Positions 21,056 to 30,302 of a stretch of 64,000 bases of DNA are shown here, piece after piece. Under the pieces are notes generated by a model. The model worked only from the letters and a program-made list of their open reading frames with translations, did not search any database and was not told the origin of the DNA. Both the position numbers and the translations under genes were made by a program. The DNA lies in assembly GCA_946902875.1 (NCBI GenBank), contig OX336344.1:20171791-20235790 (forward strand), given 5' to 3'. How positions within the stretch are numbered: the stretch's first letter is position 1; every line of letters begins with the position of its first letter. Source of the DNA: Nematopogon swammerdamellus. Lineage: Eukaryota > Arthropoda > Insecta > Lepidoptera > Adelidae.

Positions 21056-22222
21056 GAGCTTTCATAGATTCCCTGCCATTGGGCTATTGTTCGCTGTCTT
21101 AAGTGGTACTTAACGTATGACAGGGGGAATTTATCATACGCCGGCGAGACCCTTAGTTTCGTTGCTGCGTGTTTCGCTAACTCATCCGCTCTTTCATTTC
21201 CTGCCGTGCCGACATGTGCCCTTATCCAGTATAAGTTTAGAGATCCATCGTTCTGGCGTATCTGCTTAATTAGGATTCTAATATCAACTGCCAGCGGGTG
21301 GGTGTTGCCAGTATCGGTGAGCGTTTGTAGGGCGGATCTCGAGTCGCTAAGAATATGGCACTGCCTCTTTTCGGTCTTAGCGAACTCGCAGGCTTTCTTT
21401 ATTGCGTACAGTTCAGCCTGGAACACGGTGCAATAGTCTGAGAGTTTGAAAAATGCTTTCTTTATTTCCATTTTATCAGACCAGCAAGTGTACGCAGCGC
21501 CAACACAACCATCAATTTTGCTGCCGTCAGTGTATATTCTGACTTCCTCGTGGTCGCTCCAATGTACCTCGTCTTCATTTTCCAGACAGGTAAACGTCAC
21601 AATCTCCCTTTGGGCAGGGTGGTCCAACTCAAAAGGACTACATTTGGTTTCGAGGATTCTGTCGTCAGGTAGGAGTTCAGTCGTTCCTGTTTTTTTGACG
21701 AGGTACATTGACGCTGCCTCTTGGACACGCAAGTGCAGTGGTAGTAGTCGCGACAGAAGAATTACCGATACCAGTGAGGTAGTGCGATGTGCTCTAGCAA
21801 TTCGTATTCCAAATCCTCGCTGAATAGTGTTGAGTTGCTTAACGACGTAAGCTTTCTCAGTAGCTTCCGCCCAAACACTACTTGCATACAGAATGATCGG
21901 TTCAATTACTGCGATATATATGAGCCTTACAATATCACTGTTTAGCCCCCAAGTAGCTCTGACCGCTCTATTCAGACAGTTGAAGATATTTGCCGTCTTT
22001 TTCGCTAGCGCTGTGATGTGTGGCTTCCATGTGAGCTTTGAGTCAATGGTCAGGCCCAACAGTTTTATGGTTTGCTGAATTTCTATACTCGTGCCATCCA
22101 TTGTGAACCTCGGTATGTCATATTTGCGTTTCCTAGAGAAAAGAATAGCGTTGGTCTTGTGTGGAGCAAACTTGAGTTGGAGCAAACCGAGAGACAGAGA
22201 CCAAGCAGAGAGACTTGGAACA
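20926..22222 (-). pseudogene. Non-LTR ORF2 fragment: end of reverse transcriptase plus RNase H
   Basis: Counting from codon 1 at 22185, residues 1-120 are the RT thumb region (LGLTIDSKLTWKPHI at about 43-57). An RNase H domain follows with DGS at Asp220, Glu258 in FQAELYAIKKA, Asp281 in ILSDSRSAL, and His324 / Asp334 in RAHVGTAGNERADELAK, so all catalytic residues are present. The frame stays open 5' of 22185 to the target duplication. It is terminated at 20926 by a frame change; the C-terminal cysteine domain is in another frame at 20780-21055. Incomplete, so not autonomous. Confidence 0.9.
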
Positions 22223-22390
22223 AACCGTAATAGCTAGCCGGTTAAAATTTTCAGAGAGTACCAATGTGTAATTTTGGCGGATATAAAAACTCTAACACAA
22301 AACCTGTTTATCTTCAATTAAAAATTTTCAAAAGTATGTATTTTTATCTCCAGCAAAATTTCCAACGTAAAAATAGTTACCTTAATATCG

Positions 22391-22579
22391 GCACTGAATG
22401 AAAACGTCGTCGGTCTAAACAGCTATGTAAATAGTTCGTGTTTTTCGTCCAGTTCAGTGTAGCCAACACGAAAAGTGAAGGGAAGCACTGACATGGCTTC
22501 TAGTTCACCCGGTGTTATGGGCTGACATCACGGATGTTGTAGATGATATAGCCAACCGTGTCAGATTAAAAAAAAAATA
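22391..22579 (+). mobile_element. SINE-A, 5'-truncated
   Basis: GCACTGAATGAAAACGTCG through GGGCTGACATCACGGATG and an A-run. Confidence 0.8.
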
Positions 22580-22830
22580 GTTTTTTCTTTATGTCATCGA
22601 TACCTCTGGCCAGATTGTTCAGCTTTATCCAAGTTATTCAATAATTAGTTATGCCGTATCAGATTATAGTTGAAATCGATGGTTGAAATTTGTACATTTT
22701 CAGACATGATGAAAAATGGGAAACCATATACGAAGGCTGCTGAAATTGAACAAAGCTGGTATTAATCCTATCGAACATTAGAACTAGCTATAAAGATCAT
22801 GTTGGGTGTTTTAACTTCAACAATGCTTAC

Positions 22831-23090
22831 CTCGGAACCACGAAGTGGTGAAACACAAATCACTTCACATCACATTCGTTTACACTCACAAGTAGTGGGC
22901 ACAGGAACACTCACGACACCACGATAGACCAAACGTTTGGGTACATTTTTCCGGGAAGCGAATAAGAAGGCTTGCGGCTGAGGTTGTATGAACGCGCTAC
23001 GGTTCTGGCTTGGGGCGGAAAAGCACGACTCCCTACGATGATGCGCGAATGCAAATGTGAGCAGGGCTGGCTTGAGGGTGTGACCTCATT
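22831..23090 (-). promoter_or_regulatory. Candidate promoter and non-coding first exon
   Basis: Minus-strand sequence is repeat-free, GC-richer than its surroundings and ends in a strong donor (CCGAG|GTAAGC, boundary at about 22831). An ATG near 22946 opens only an 11-codon frame, as in an insect 5' UTR. It lies 2.4 kb upstream of the start-codon exon at 20338-20403, with repeats in between. The transcription start is not determined. Confidence 0.3.
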
Positions 23091-23172
23091 TTTAAAAATA
23101 ATGAAAATTAAAATGTAAACATTTATTTCCATTAACACACGTAAATTCGCAAATATAATAAAATTTAATAAT

Positions 23173-23320
23173 GTCAGCCTCGGTAGCTCAGTGGTGCGGT
23201 CGGTCAACTGTTGTTAAGCAACCCTCAGTCAGCGCGGTCAGTACTTGGATGAGTGCCGCTCGACCGCTGGAGGCTGATGTTTTAGGTGATGTAGCCAACT
23301 GTGTCAGTTTACATAAAAAA
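23173..23320 (+). mobile_element. SINE-A with large internal deletion
   Basis: A complete head (GTCAGCCTCGGTAGCTCAG, 5S-like core) is joined near GGAGGCTGATG directly to the tail hairpin region (GGTGATGTAGCCAAC) and A-run, deleting the body. Confidence 0.85.
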
Positions 23321-23388
23321 GTTTGACGCTTGTATATTGTATTACCGTTTTTACATGGTTTTTACTATATGTTTTCGCAAGAAGTGGT

Positions 23389-23460
23389 GTTATAGGCTGT
23401 CTTCGGTCCAATGACTGTTGGACAAAGCCACGCATGTCGGTTCTTTAAAAAATATGTATT
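23389..23460 (+). repeat. Family L retroposon-like tail
   Basis: AGTGGTGTTATAGGCTGTC..CAATGACTGTTGG..CGGTTCTTTAAAAAA, like 19066. Confidence 0.4.
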
Positions 23461-24528
23461 TAAAAAATAAAATAAAATGTAAAATATGCTATGTAAATTG
23501 TATAATATGCTGCACAGCGTCAAAAAATCACACACGAAAACAGTTTTGCATGCCTGAAAAGTATTGTGGGTGAGATCAATTTATTATCTCAAGAGTTATA
23601 AAAAAAACTGTTTTGGACATCTCCTCTTTTAACTTATCTTTTTTATGAAATACCAGTAATTCATTTAATAAAAATAATATACGTGTAAAGTTCCAAATAC
23701 AGCCCTGCCTACAAGTCGGCACCCCGTCGAACAACTGGGGCGGGCGGCCGGCGCGGCGACGGGCGGAGGCGTAATTCGCGACTGCGCAGTGCGACCGGCT
23801 GTAGGGCAATCACTATTCACCCTCGTCTTCAATGTTGCCCTTAGAGAAAATTGTGGAAATGCTGTGATGAGTTTTATTTTTTATCTACTCCAGGCGTGAT
23901 TTTTTATAATATAGAAAGCCCAACAATATGTGCCGTCGGTGTCTAACGAAGCCCATGGAAATTCGGTCCTATGCAAGGGTACCGAATGCCCCTCTAGACT
24001 TGAAGCGCCCTCACTGTACTTGGGGAGAAATGAGACAAATTTAAGGTTAGAAAGTTTTCTGTACATTTGGTTGAAAATATTTTGTGCCTAATTTATTCAC
24101 ACTGCAAAATTTTTATCGAAAGTAAAAGTTACAAAATTTTTCTTGCCAGGCGTTAAAAAACGCACCTGTTAAATTTCAAACTTTAGGAGTATTTTCTGCA
24201 TTGGCAACACAAATGCATGCGTCATTCACTTGTACGATGATAATTCATATATCTAACTTCATAATACCGGTGCATGATGTCTTGGCAAGCTCTATCAAAG
24301 ATGCTTGAATACAAAATGAGACCTATCTTTGACTATGCATTTGGAGGGCGTATCAAAGGTATTTTGCTGTTTGCTATATATGTATATTACGAGGTTGAAT
24401 GATGCCGTGACGTCACAGGTGGCATTTTGTAACATTTTCTTTTATGGTTAGTTTACCTTTAGTAAAAGTGAAAGGAGTTCGCCAAATTCTTTTTGTCGAA
24501 CCTTTAGTAGTGAAAGTATTCTTTCAGT
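23461..24528. other. Unassigned; one GC-rich patch
   Basis: A CpG-rich patch lies at about 23725-23775. The frame on the minus strand there (77 codons) has no recognisable motif. Confidence 0.35.
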
Positions 24529-24955
24529 ACATACATACATACCACACGCTGTATCCCGACAATCTGGGTAGGCAGAGTAGACGGTGTTGCGCTGCTAGGA
24601 CTCTTGTAAATTACAGCACAACATCGACCACCACGTTTAGCAAAGTATTATGACAAGCCAACTATCAGAGGGCCTAGTCCGAGTTAACGTGACAGCTACG
24701 TAAACGTCAAATACCGATCGAATTGAGTTTTTATGTATGGGAATTGGGAGCACAATACGCTCACCTCGGCGCCACTAGAGAGCTCCATACATAAAAACAT
24801 AAAAACTTAATCCGATCGGTATTTGACGTTTACGTAGCTGTCACGTAAACTCGGACTAGGCCCTCAGCAGCAAGTAAGGCACGAAAGACCCACCTGCTGC
24901 GTGCGTGATGACATGCACGGAGAGATATGCAGTGGGTACCGGCCCCACACGGTAC
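24529..24955 (-). mobile_element. Family B retroposon interrupted by a foldback MITE
   Basis: The (ACAT) end, the CCCGACAATCTGGGTAGGCAG block and the GGCCCCACACGGTAC end are present; the element at 24668-24865 interrupts it, and part of the B interior is deleted. Confidence 0.8.
24668..24865. mobile_element. Foldback MITE (198 bp)
   Basis: Ends GAGGGCCTAGTCCGAGTT and its complement. Arms of about 70 bp (including GACAGCTACGTAAACGTC) match nearly perfectly around a central stretch containing GGCGCCACTAG. It sits inside family B with no clear target duplication longer than 2-3 bp. No coding capacity. Confidence 0.85.
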
Positions 24956-25204
24956 GCAATGTACGAGTACATTAGTGTTTTAAGCTAAATAATAATATCC
25001 GAATGCCCGTGGGCGCCGTCGGACTACACCTCTCTCTGCTTTAGTCTGGGCCGCGCCATAATTATGTCGTGCTTACCATTAAAAAAAACGTGCCTATAAA
25101 AACTAAGGACAAAATATTTGTTCGATCGTTATACCGAAACTGATACCCGTATGTGCGGATATGTTAAATATAAAATGACATACGATCTGGTAGGAACGAA
25201 CACT

Positions 25205-25577
25205 GAAAAAAATCTGTCAAGTGCGAGTTTTACTCGCGCACGGAGCTTTCCGTATCTATCCGCTATCAATAATATCCGCCTATCTTTTGTCTTTCGACAA
25301 TGCTATGTATAAAAGCCTGTGGCGCTATCTATTATTCAGTAGCGTGACTAATCGATTTTTCGCACGTTTGTTGTATGGAAGCCCCTTAATTTTTAACATT
25401 TTCTTTTTTTTATTATTTGTTGTTATGTCCGCCATAGTAACACATATTCTGTGAAAATTTCAACGAGCTACCTATTACGGTTCAAGAGATACAGCCCTCG
25501 GACAGACGGACGGACGGACGGACGGCGGAGGCTTAGTAATAGGCTTCCGTACGGGATACGGAAACCTAAAAACGATC
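25205..25577 (-). repeat. Family C repeat, full length
   Basis: TCAAGTGCGAGTTTTACTCG start, internal GTGGCGCTATCTATTATTCA, GACGGACGGACGG tract and GGGATACGGAAACC end. Confidence 0.75.
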
Positions 25578-25680
25578 CTTCGAAGTTAAACTAAATTTAA
25601 ACACCAAGGTTCCGTTATTCACTCTTCGAGGTAAGGAAAATAAAAATACGAAGCTCTTTAAGAAACACATGTTTCTTATT

Positions 25681-25818
25681 TTAGCACAACACCGACCTGC
25701 TGTAAATTACAAGGGTGCTTGCAGCACAACACCGATTACTCTGCGTAGGCGTTTTGTCGGGTCGGGAATCGGAATACAGCGTTTGGTATGTAGGTAGGTA
25801 TGTACATATGTATGTAGT
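25681..25818 (+). mobile_element. Family B retroposon, 3' part
   Basis: Holds both arms of the CAGCACAACACCG hairpin region and a GTATGTAGGTAGGTATG tail. Confidence 0.65.
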
Positions 25819-26189
25819 ACATTACGTAGGTATACCTAACTATGATCGATGGCCAACGGACACCGACCGATGACTATGTGAGTGTTACATCGAAGGTCGA
25901 CCGGAACGCATGCCCGTAACTCGATGCTAATTTTCCTCTTGTTTTGTTCCACGTCCACGATGACTGGACATGCAGACAGACGGACGGACGCACATGTGTT
26001 TTCATTTATATTGATATTATGTTGATACAAATTACGTATCAAAGTTTGACAAAGGCTCTTTACACCTGATTCACTTAATAAGTCTTTGCAGTCAGAACTC
26101 TCAGCAAAATTGTTAATCTTGCTCTCAGGCTGTGTTTTCGATAGACTATGGGCGGTGTTATTATGTGGCTAGTCACTAAATACCTACTT

Positions 26190-26345
26190 GTAAAAATATG
26201 TATAAAAAAATACCCTGCGAAGTTTCTTGTCGGTTCTTCTTCGTGGGTGTAATCGAACCGGATAGCTCGCCGGATAGAACAAATTGTGACAAGTTCGAGT
26301 GCAGTCTAATTTCCATATGAATGATCAATAAACAATACAATACAA
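26190..26345 (+). repeat. Non-LTR 3' UTR remnant
   Basis: GCGAAGTTTCTTGTCGGTTC..AATGATCAATAAACAATACAA; the same motif occurs at 41995-42110 and, inverted, at 63033-63055. Typical of lepidopteran Jockey-like 3' ends. Confidence 0.5.
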
Positions 26346-26539
26346 TGATACGGATGCTTTACGAAACGTATTGATTTATTTTAATAAATTTAAAAGTAAA
26401 TATACATTGATATGGTCGATCGAAGGAGTGCGTGCGAAAAAAAAATTCAAGCATCCCAGTGGATAGATAGATAGGAAATACTTTACTACTCCAAAAATAT
26501 TTTACAGAAACAAACATAATATAGAATTTACATGAGCTG

Positions 26540-26942
26540 TTTTTTTTTATGGAAACTGACACAGTTTGCTAGATGCTACATCACCAACTACATCCGTGAT
26601 GTCAGCCCAATAACATCTTGGTGAACTAGGTGTCAGTGCTTCCCTTCGGGCGTGCCGGCTACACTGAACTGGACGGAAAACAGGAACTATTTACAGAACT
26701 ATTTACATAGCCGTTACGACCCCAATTCTACATTCAGTGCAGTGGTATTAACCAGGGCGGATTTAACCCTACCACCTAGTAAGGTAAGAAAGGGAAGGGA
26801 CCTACAGTTTTACATGGAATCCGAACCACGGTCAGCCACCAACGGTCGAGCGGTCACCCATCCAAGTACTGACCGCGCCCGATGTGCTTATGATCATGAC
26901 CAACAGTCGATCGACCGCACCACTGAGCTACCGAGGCTAGCA
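26540..26942 (-). mobile_element. SINE-A, full length
   Basis: T-run and GGAAACTGACACAGTTTGC tail at the left, 5S-like GGTCACCCATCCAAGTACTG and head GAGCTACCGAGGCTAG at the right. A short duplication (ACTATTTACAGAACTATTTAC) lies near 26686-26708. Confidence 0.85.
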
Positions 26943-27468
26943 CACATCCATGCTGGCACACTTCAATGGACCACACACTCAAAGATTGAGAAAATTTTCT
27001 TTCGAGCCCATTTAAAAAAATCTATGTTTACGTTCAAAACGTTCTAGATAAAGGTTCCTACTAAACTCTTGCACACAATTTCACACACTATGACTGCGCA
27101 TAATATCACTTTATTTTAAATTTTATGTAAACGCTGCGGCAGCGGTACAACACTTTATTATAAACTGTAGGTACAATTGTAAATTACAAATTACAATTTA
27201 TTTGTAAATTACAAACATGAATTTACTAACGATTGGCACGAAATAGGCGTCATGTACAGGCGGAACGGACAAATGCACGCTGTACAGACCGCTGATCATA
27301 TTCTCGCATTCCGAATAGCACTGAGCAAATTGCGAGTATCTATCAGCCGGCACTCAACTATTGCGAGTGGGTGGGTGGCTAGCACGAAACACATTTGCAC
27401 ACTTAATTACCTGAGATATAAGACTGTAGGTCTTCGGAGTACCGTGTGAATTGACTTATATATCACTG

Positions 27469-27800
27469 ACCGCGTGGGTTCGGTACTTAAAAATAATAGC
27501 CCCACTGCACCTCTCCCGGTGCAAGTCGTAAAAGGCGACTAAGGGATAAGGACAAGATGCCGTGCTAAAGGGCGACAGGTTCGCCACCTCTCACCTTGGC
27601 ACGGTACTTCCACCGAATCATGCAGCTGGTGGGTCTTCGTGCCTTACTTGCTGCTTGATCGATTGAATCTTGTTCGAATACTTTGCGAAACGTGGTGGTC
27701 GGTGTTGTGCTCTAATTTATCAGAGTACTTGCAGAAGAACACCGATTACTCTGCTTACCACGATTGTCGGGATTCAGCGTGTCTGATATGAAATATGTAA
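27469..27800 (+). mobile_element. Family B retroposon, near full length
   Basis: ACCGCGTGGGTTCGGTAC start, GTCGTAAAAGGCGACTAAGG, CGGTGTTGTGCT hairpin arm and TCGGGATTCAGCGTG end. Confidence 0.8.
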
Positions 27801-27884
27801 TAAGACTGTTAGGTTTGGTAAGAATTAGACAGAACGAGAGAAATAAATGATTTATTCATCACAAAATTATTCACAAAAATCGGC

Positions 27885-28060
27885 CAAGCACAAGTTTTAC
27901 TTACGCACGTAGGGTCCCGAAGATCCGATATACCATACCTGTCAAAAAATCATATCCGTCTATCTGCGATACTAAACTACCTGTGGCGCCATCTATTATT
28001 TAGTAGCGTGAATATGTAATAATCGAATCATGTAATAGTCGATTGAATAGGAGTGTTACA
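27885..28060 (-). repeat. Family C repeat, partial
   Basis: AATCGGCCAAGCACAAG..TGTGGCGCCATCTATTATT, the subfamily of 25205, cut before the microsatellite. Confidence 0.5.
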
Positions 28061-28559
28061 ATTTTATAAATAACCACGTTGTGAATTTAAATCATACAAT
28101 TTGCACAAAATTATGATCAATATTTCGAGCAATACAGAATTGTTAAATCGGCTGTAAGCAGGCAGGCACCTGTAATAGTTGCCTCTATTGCAATATATTG
28201 CAATTAAAAGTTTTTCGTGCTTGCTCCCGCATGCCAGCACTCGTTGCTCGTTGGCCGCCAAAAAGATACGATGTCCGCTGTATTTTTAGTCTGACTGTAC
28301 TATGCGCGAGTATGTCGCAAGTACTGTTATAGCTAAAAGTAGAGTCACCTGAAGATCTTTGGCAAATTCACTATAATTTTTTGTAAGTTTATACGAATTC
28401 CATCGGGAGCCGGTGCTATACCTTTGCAGTGCGACACATAACGCTAAAGAAAATCGTGCGGTTCGGAGAATGCTCTTGCTTGTGTCGGCTACGAAGGCTG
28501 TGTTCCACCAGTGTCACGTATACGAAGGAGAAGGTAGGATCAACCATATTAATGAGAGT

Positions 28560-28702
28560 TCTAACTACAAACACTTTTCGATCTTCTTATACAAACCGAA
28601 TTGTTCCGCGCGCCGAAATAAAGATACGGTAGCGACCTGACTTATTTTTGTCTTTTTAGATACGAATTTCACGCGAGCGTAGTCACGGGCAAAAACTATA
28701 AT
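28560..28702 (+). repeat. Family D repeat, end fragment
   Basis: CAAACCGAATTGTTCCGCGC..AATTTCACGCGAGCGTAGTC..GGGCAAAAACTA. Confidence 0.55.
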
Positions 28703-28730
28703 AAATAAATACTTTAAATATATTACCGTA

Positions 28731-29076
28731 TTGGTCCGGTACGTAAATATAATAGCCCCACTGCATCTCTCCCCGTGCACGTTGTAAAAGGCGACTAAGG
28801 GATAAGTGCAAGATGCCGTGCTAAAGGGCGACAGGCTCGCCACCTCTCACCTTGGTACGGTATTTCCACCGAGTCATGCAGCAGGTGGGTCTTCATTTTG
28901 CCTTACATGCTGCTTGATAGATATCTTGCCCGAATACTTTGCGAAACGTGGTGGTCGGTGTTGTGCTGTAATTTACCAAAGTTCTTGCAGCACAACACCG
29001 ATTATTCTGCTTACCCCGATTGTCGGGATTCAGCGTGTGTGATATTATGTAATGTATGTATTGTATATGTATATGT
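28731..29076 (+). mobile_element. Family B retroposon, full length
   Basis: Start degraded (TTGGTCCGGTACG); GTTGTAAAAGGCGACTAAGG, CGGTGTTGTGCTGTAATTT and GCAGCACAACACCG arms, CCCCGATTGTCGGGATTCAG and a GTATGTATTG tail. Confidence 0.8.
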
Positions 29077-29374
29077 CTTCAGTCCTTCCTCACAACCGAC
29101 CAACAATAGTTCCGTACTCTTTCGTTTTTCCCCAGCGACGACTGAAAAATAAACTAAAGTGCACGTCGTCGTGCGTGAGCGTTTTATGGCTAATCTGAGC
29201 GAAGCACAATCCGCCTGGAAGAGAGTTTGAGAACTTGACGTAGGGTGGTGCCGCTAGATGGCGTGGCAGCAGTTGTCCGAAAAGGTCGAAAATGTACTTA
29301 ATATGTTGTTGGTCCACAAATATTAGCGAGTTAAACGAGCATCAACTACCTTTACCTTTAAATACTTGTACTTT

Positions 29375-29610
29375 TGAAAAAAGAAACAAGTTTCTTGTAT
29401 GGGTACCACCTAAATTTTTTACTTTTTAAATGTTTTATTATTTTTTATTATATCCGCCATAATAACACATATTATTCTGTGAAAATTTCAACCGGCTGGT
29501 TATTCAGGTTTCATAGATACAGCCGTCGGACGGACGGACGGACGGACAGACAGACAGACAGACAGACGTTGTAGGCTTAGTAATAGGCATCCGTACGGGG
29601 TGTATATATA
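29375..29610 (-). repeat. Family C repeat
   Basis: GAAACAAGTTTCTTGTATGGG..GGACGGACGGACAGACAGAC tract..GGCTTAGTAATAGGCATCCG. Confidence 0.7.
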
Positions 29611-29785
29611 TGATTTCTTTTTAATATGACAAAAACAAAAACACTCACTCACAACTCACAACACGCTGTTGACTGTACTAAATCAACGAACATTACCTAT
29701 GCACCTATCAACTGCACAGTTTTCGCTTTGGATAACAGTATGGTCAAGCTTGGATTTTAAACAGGTTAGGTTAGGTTTGAATTTC

Positions 29786-29791
29786 TTTAAT
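29786..29791 (-). promoter_or_regulatory. Possible poly(A) signal of the SLC46-like gene
   Basis: ATTAAA on the minus strand lies 26 bases past the stop codon at 29818. A longer 3' UTR using another signal is equally possible. Confidence 0.3.
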
Positions 29792-29817
29792 AGCATGGCT
29801 TCAGAGCATGCCTCCTC

Positions 29818-30302
29818 CTAGTTATTTCGTATTATTTCTACATTTTCCTTTTTCATGATTAGATCATTTCCTGAAACTGATAATTGTGTCGCATCATCGT
29901 CAATAATTTCTTTATGCACATTATCATATTTTGTTTTATCGGATTTTCTATTATCATAATCATTTGAAATTCTATCTGCCTCTTCTTCCTTAATTTTTAA
30001 TGTTATTTCATTTTCATCTTCCACACTTTTGTTTACTGAATCCTTAAGGGGCTGTTCCTCCTTTAGACTCCCATCTTCACAGTTCAAATCATTTACTTTT
30101 CCTGTTTCCGCACGCCTTTGGCGCTTAGTGAGGAGTATGGCGACGGTGAAGAGGAAAACCTGAAGAGAGGCTTTGAAGACGAAGACTCCCAACCAGGCAT
30201 CCGGCGCCGTGTCCACGGTCTGGGCGTAGAGGAGAGGAAAGAATGGAATTACTGCTGCTTGAAATGCTTGCTCCAGAGCACCAGTTACGCTGTGGATTTT
30301 GC
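29818..30302 (-). CDS. SLC46-like gene, last exon
   Basis: Acceptor CTTCACAG, then GKIHSVTGALEQAFQAAV, the conserved G-K-I/V start of the final helices, the last TM (WLGVFVFKASLQVFLFTVAI) and a charged tail ending EIIRNN and TAG. The tail is rich in Asp, Glu and Lys and longer than I expect for the family. Confidence 0.85.

Larger units (their letters stand above)
20555..22235 (-). mobile_element. 5'-truncated non-LTR retrotransposon (RNase H-bearing, I/R1-like group) with TSD
   Basis: A 13-bp duplication AACCGTAATAGCT lies at 20555-20567 and 22223-22235. The element body is 20568-22222 in minus orientation with a poly(A) tail (T-run from 20567 to about 20590). The reverse transcriptase frame is open up to the 5' target duplication, so truncation happened on insertion. 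Clade assignment is by the RT-RNase H-cysteine motif order; I, R1, LOA or a related group is possible. Confidence 0.9.
20461..22300 (+). repeat. Family C repeat split by a non-LTR retrotransposon
   Basis: Left part 20461-20567 (GGATTCCGTATCC, CTGT tract, GGAACCGTAATAGCT) continues at 22236 with AGCCGGTTAAAATTTTCAG; the interruption is exactly the element below with its target duplication. Confidence 0.85.

Noticed and set aside
29762..29778. Telomeric TTAGG repeat
   Set aside because: Only two to three units (GGTTAGGTTAGG); too short to be telomeric and common by chance in insect DNA.
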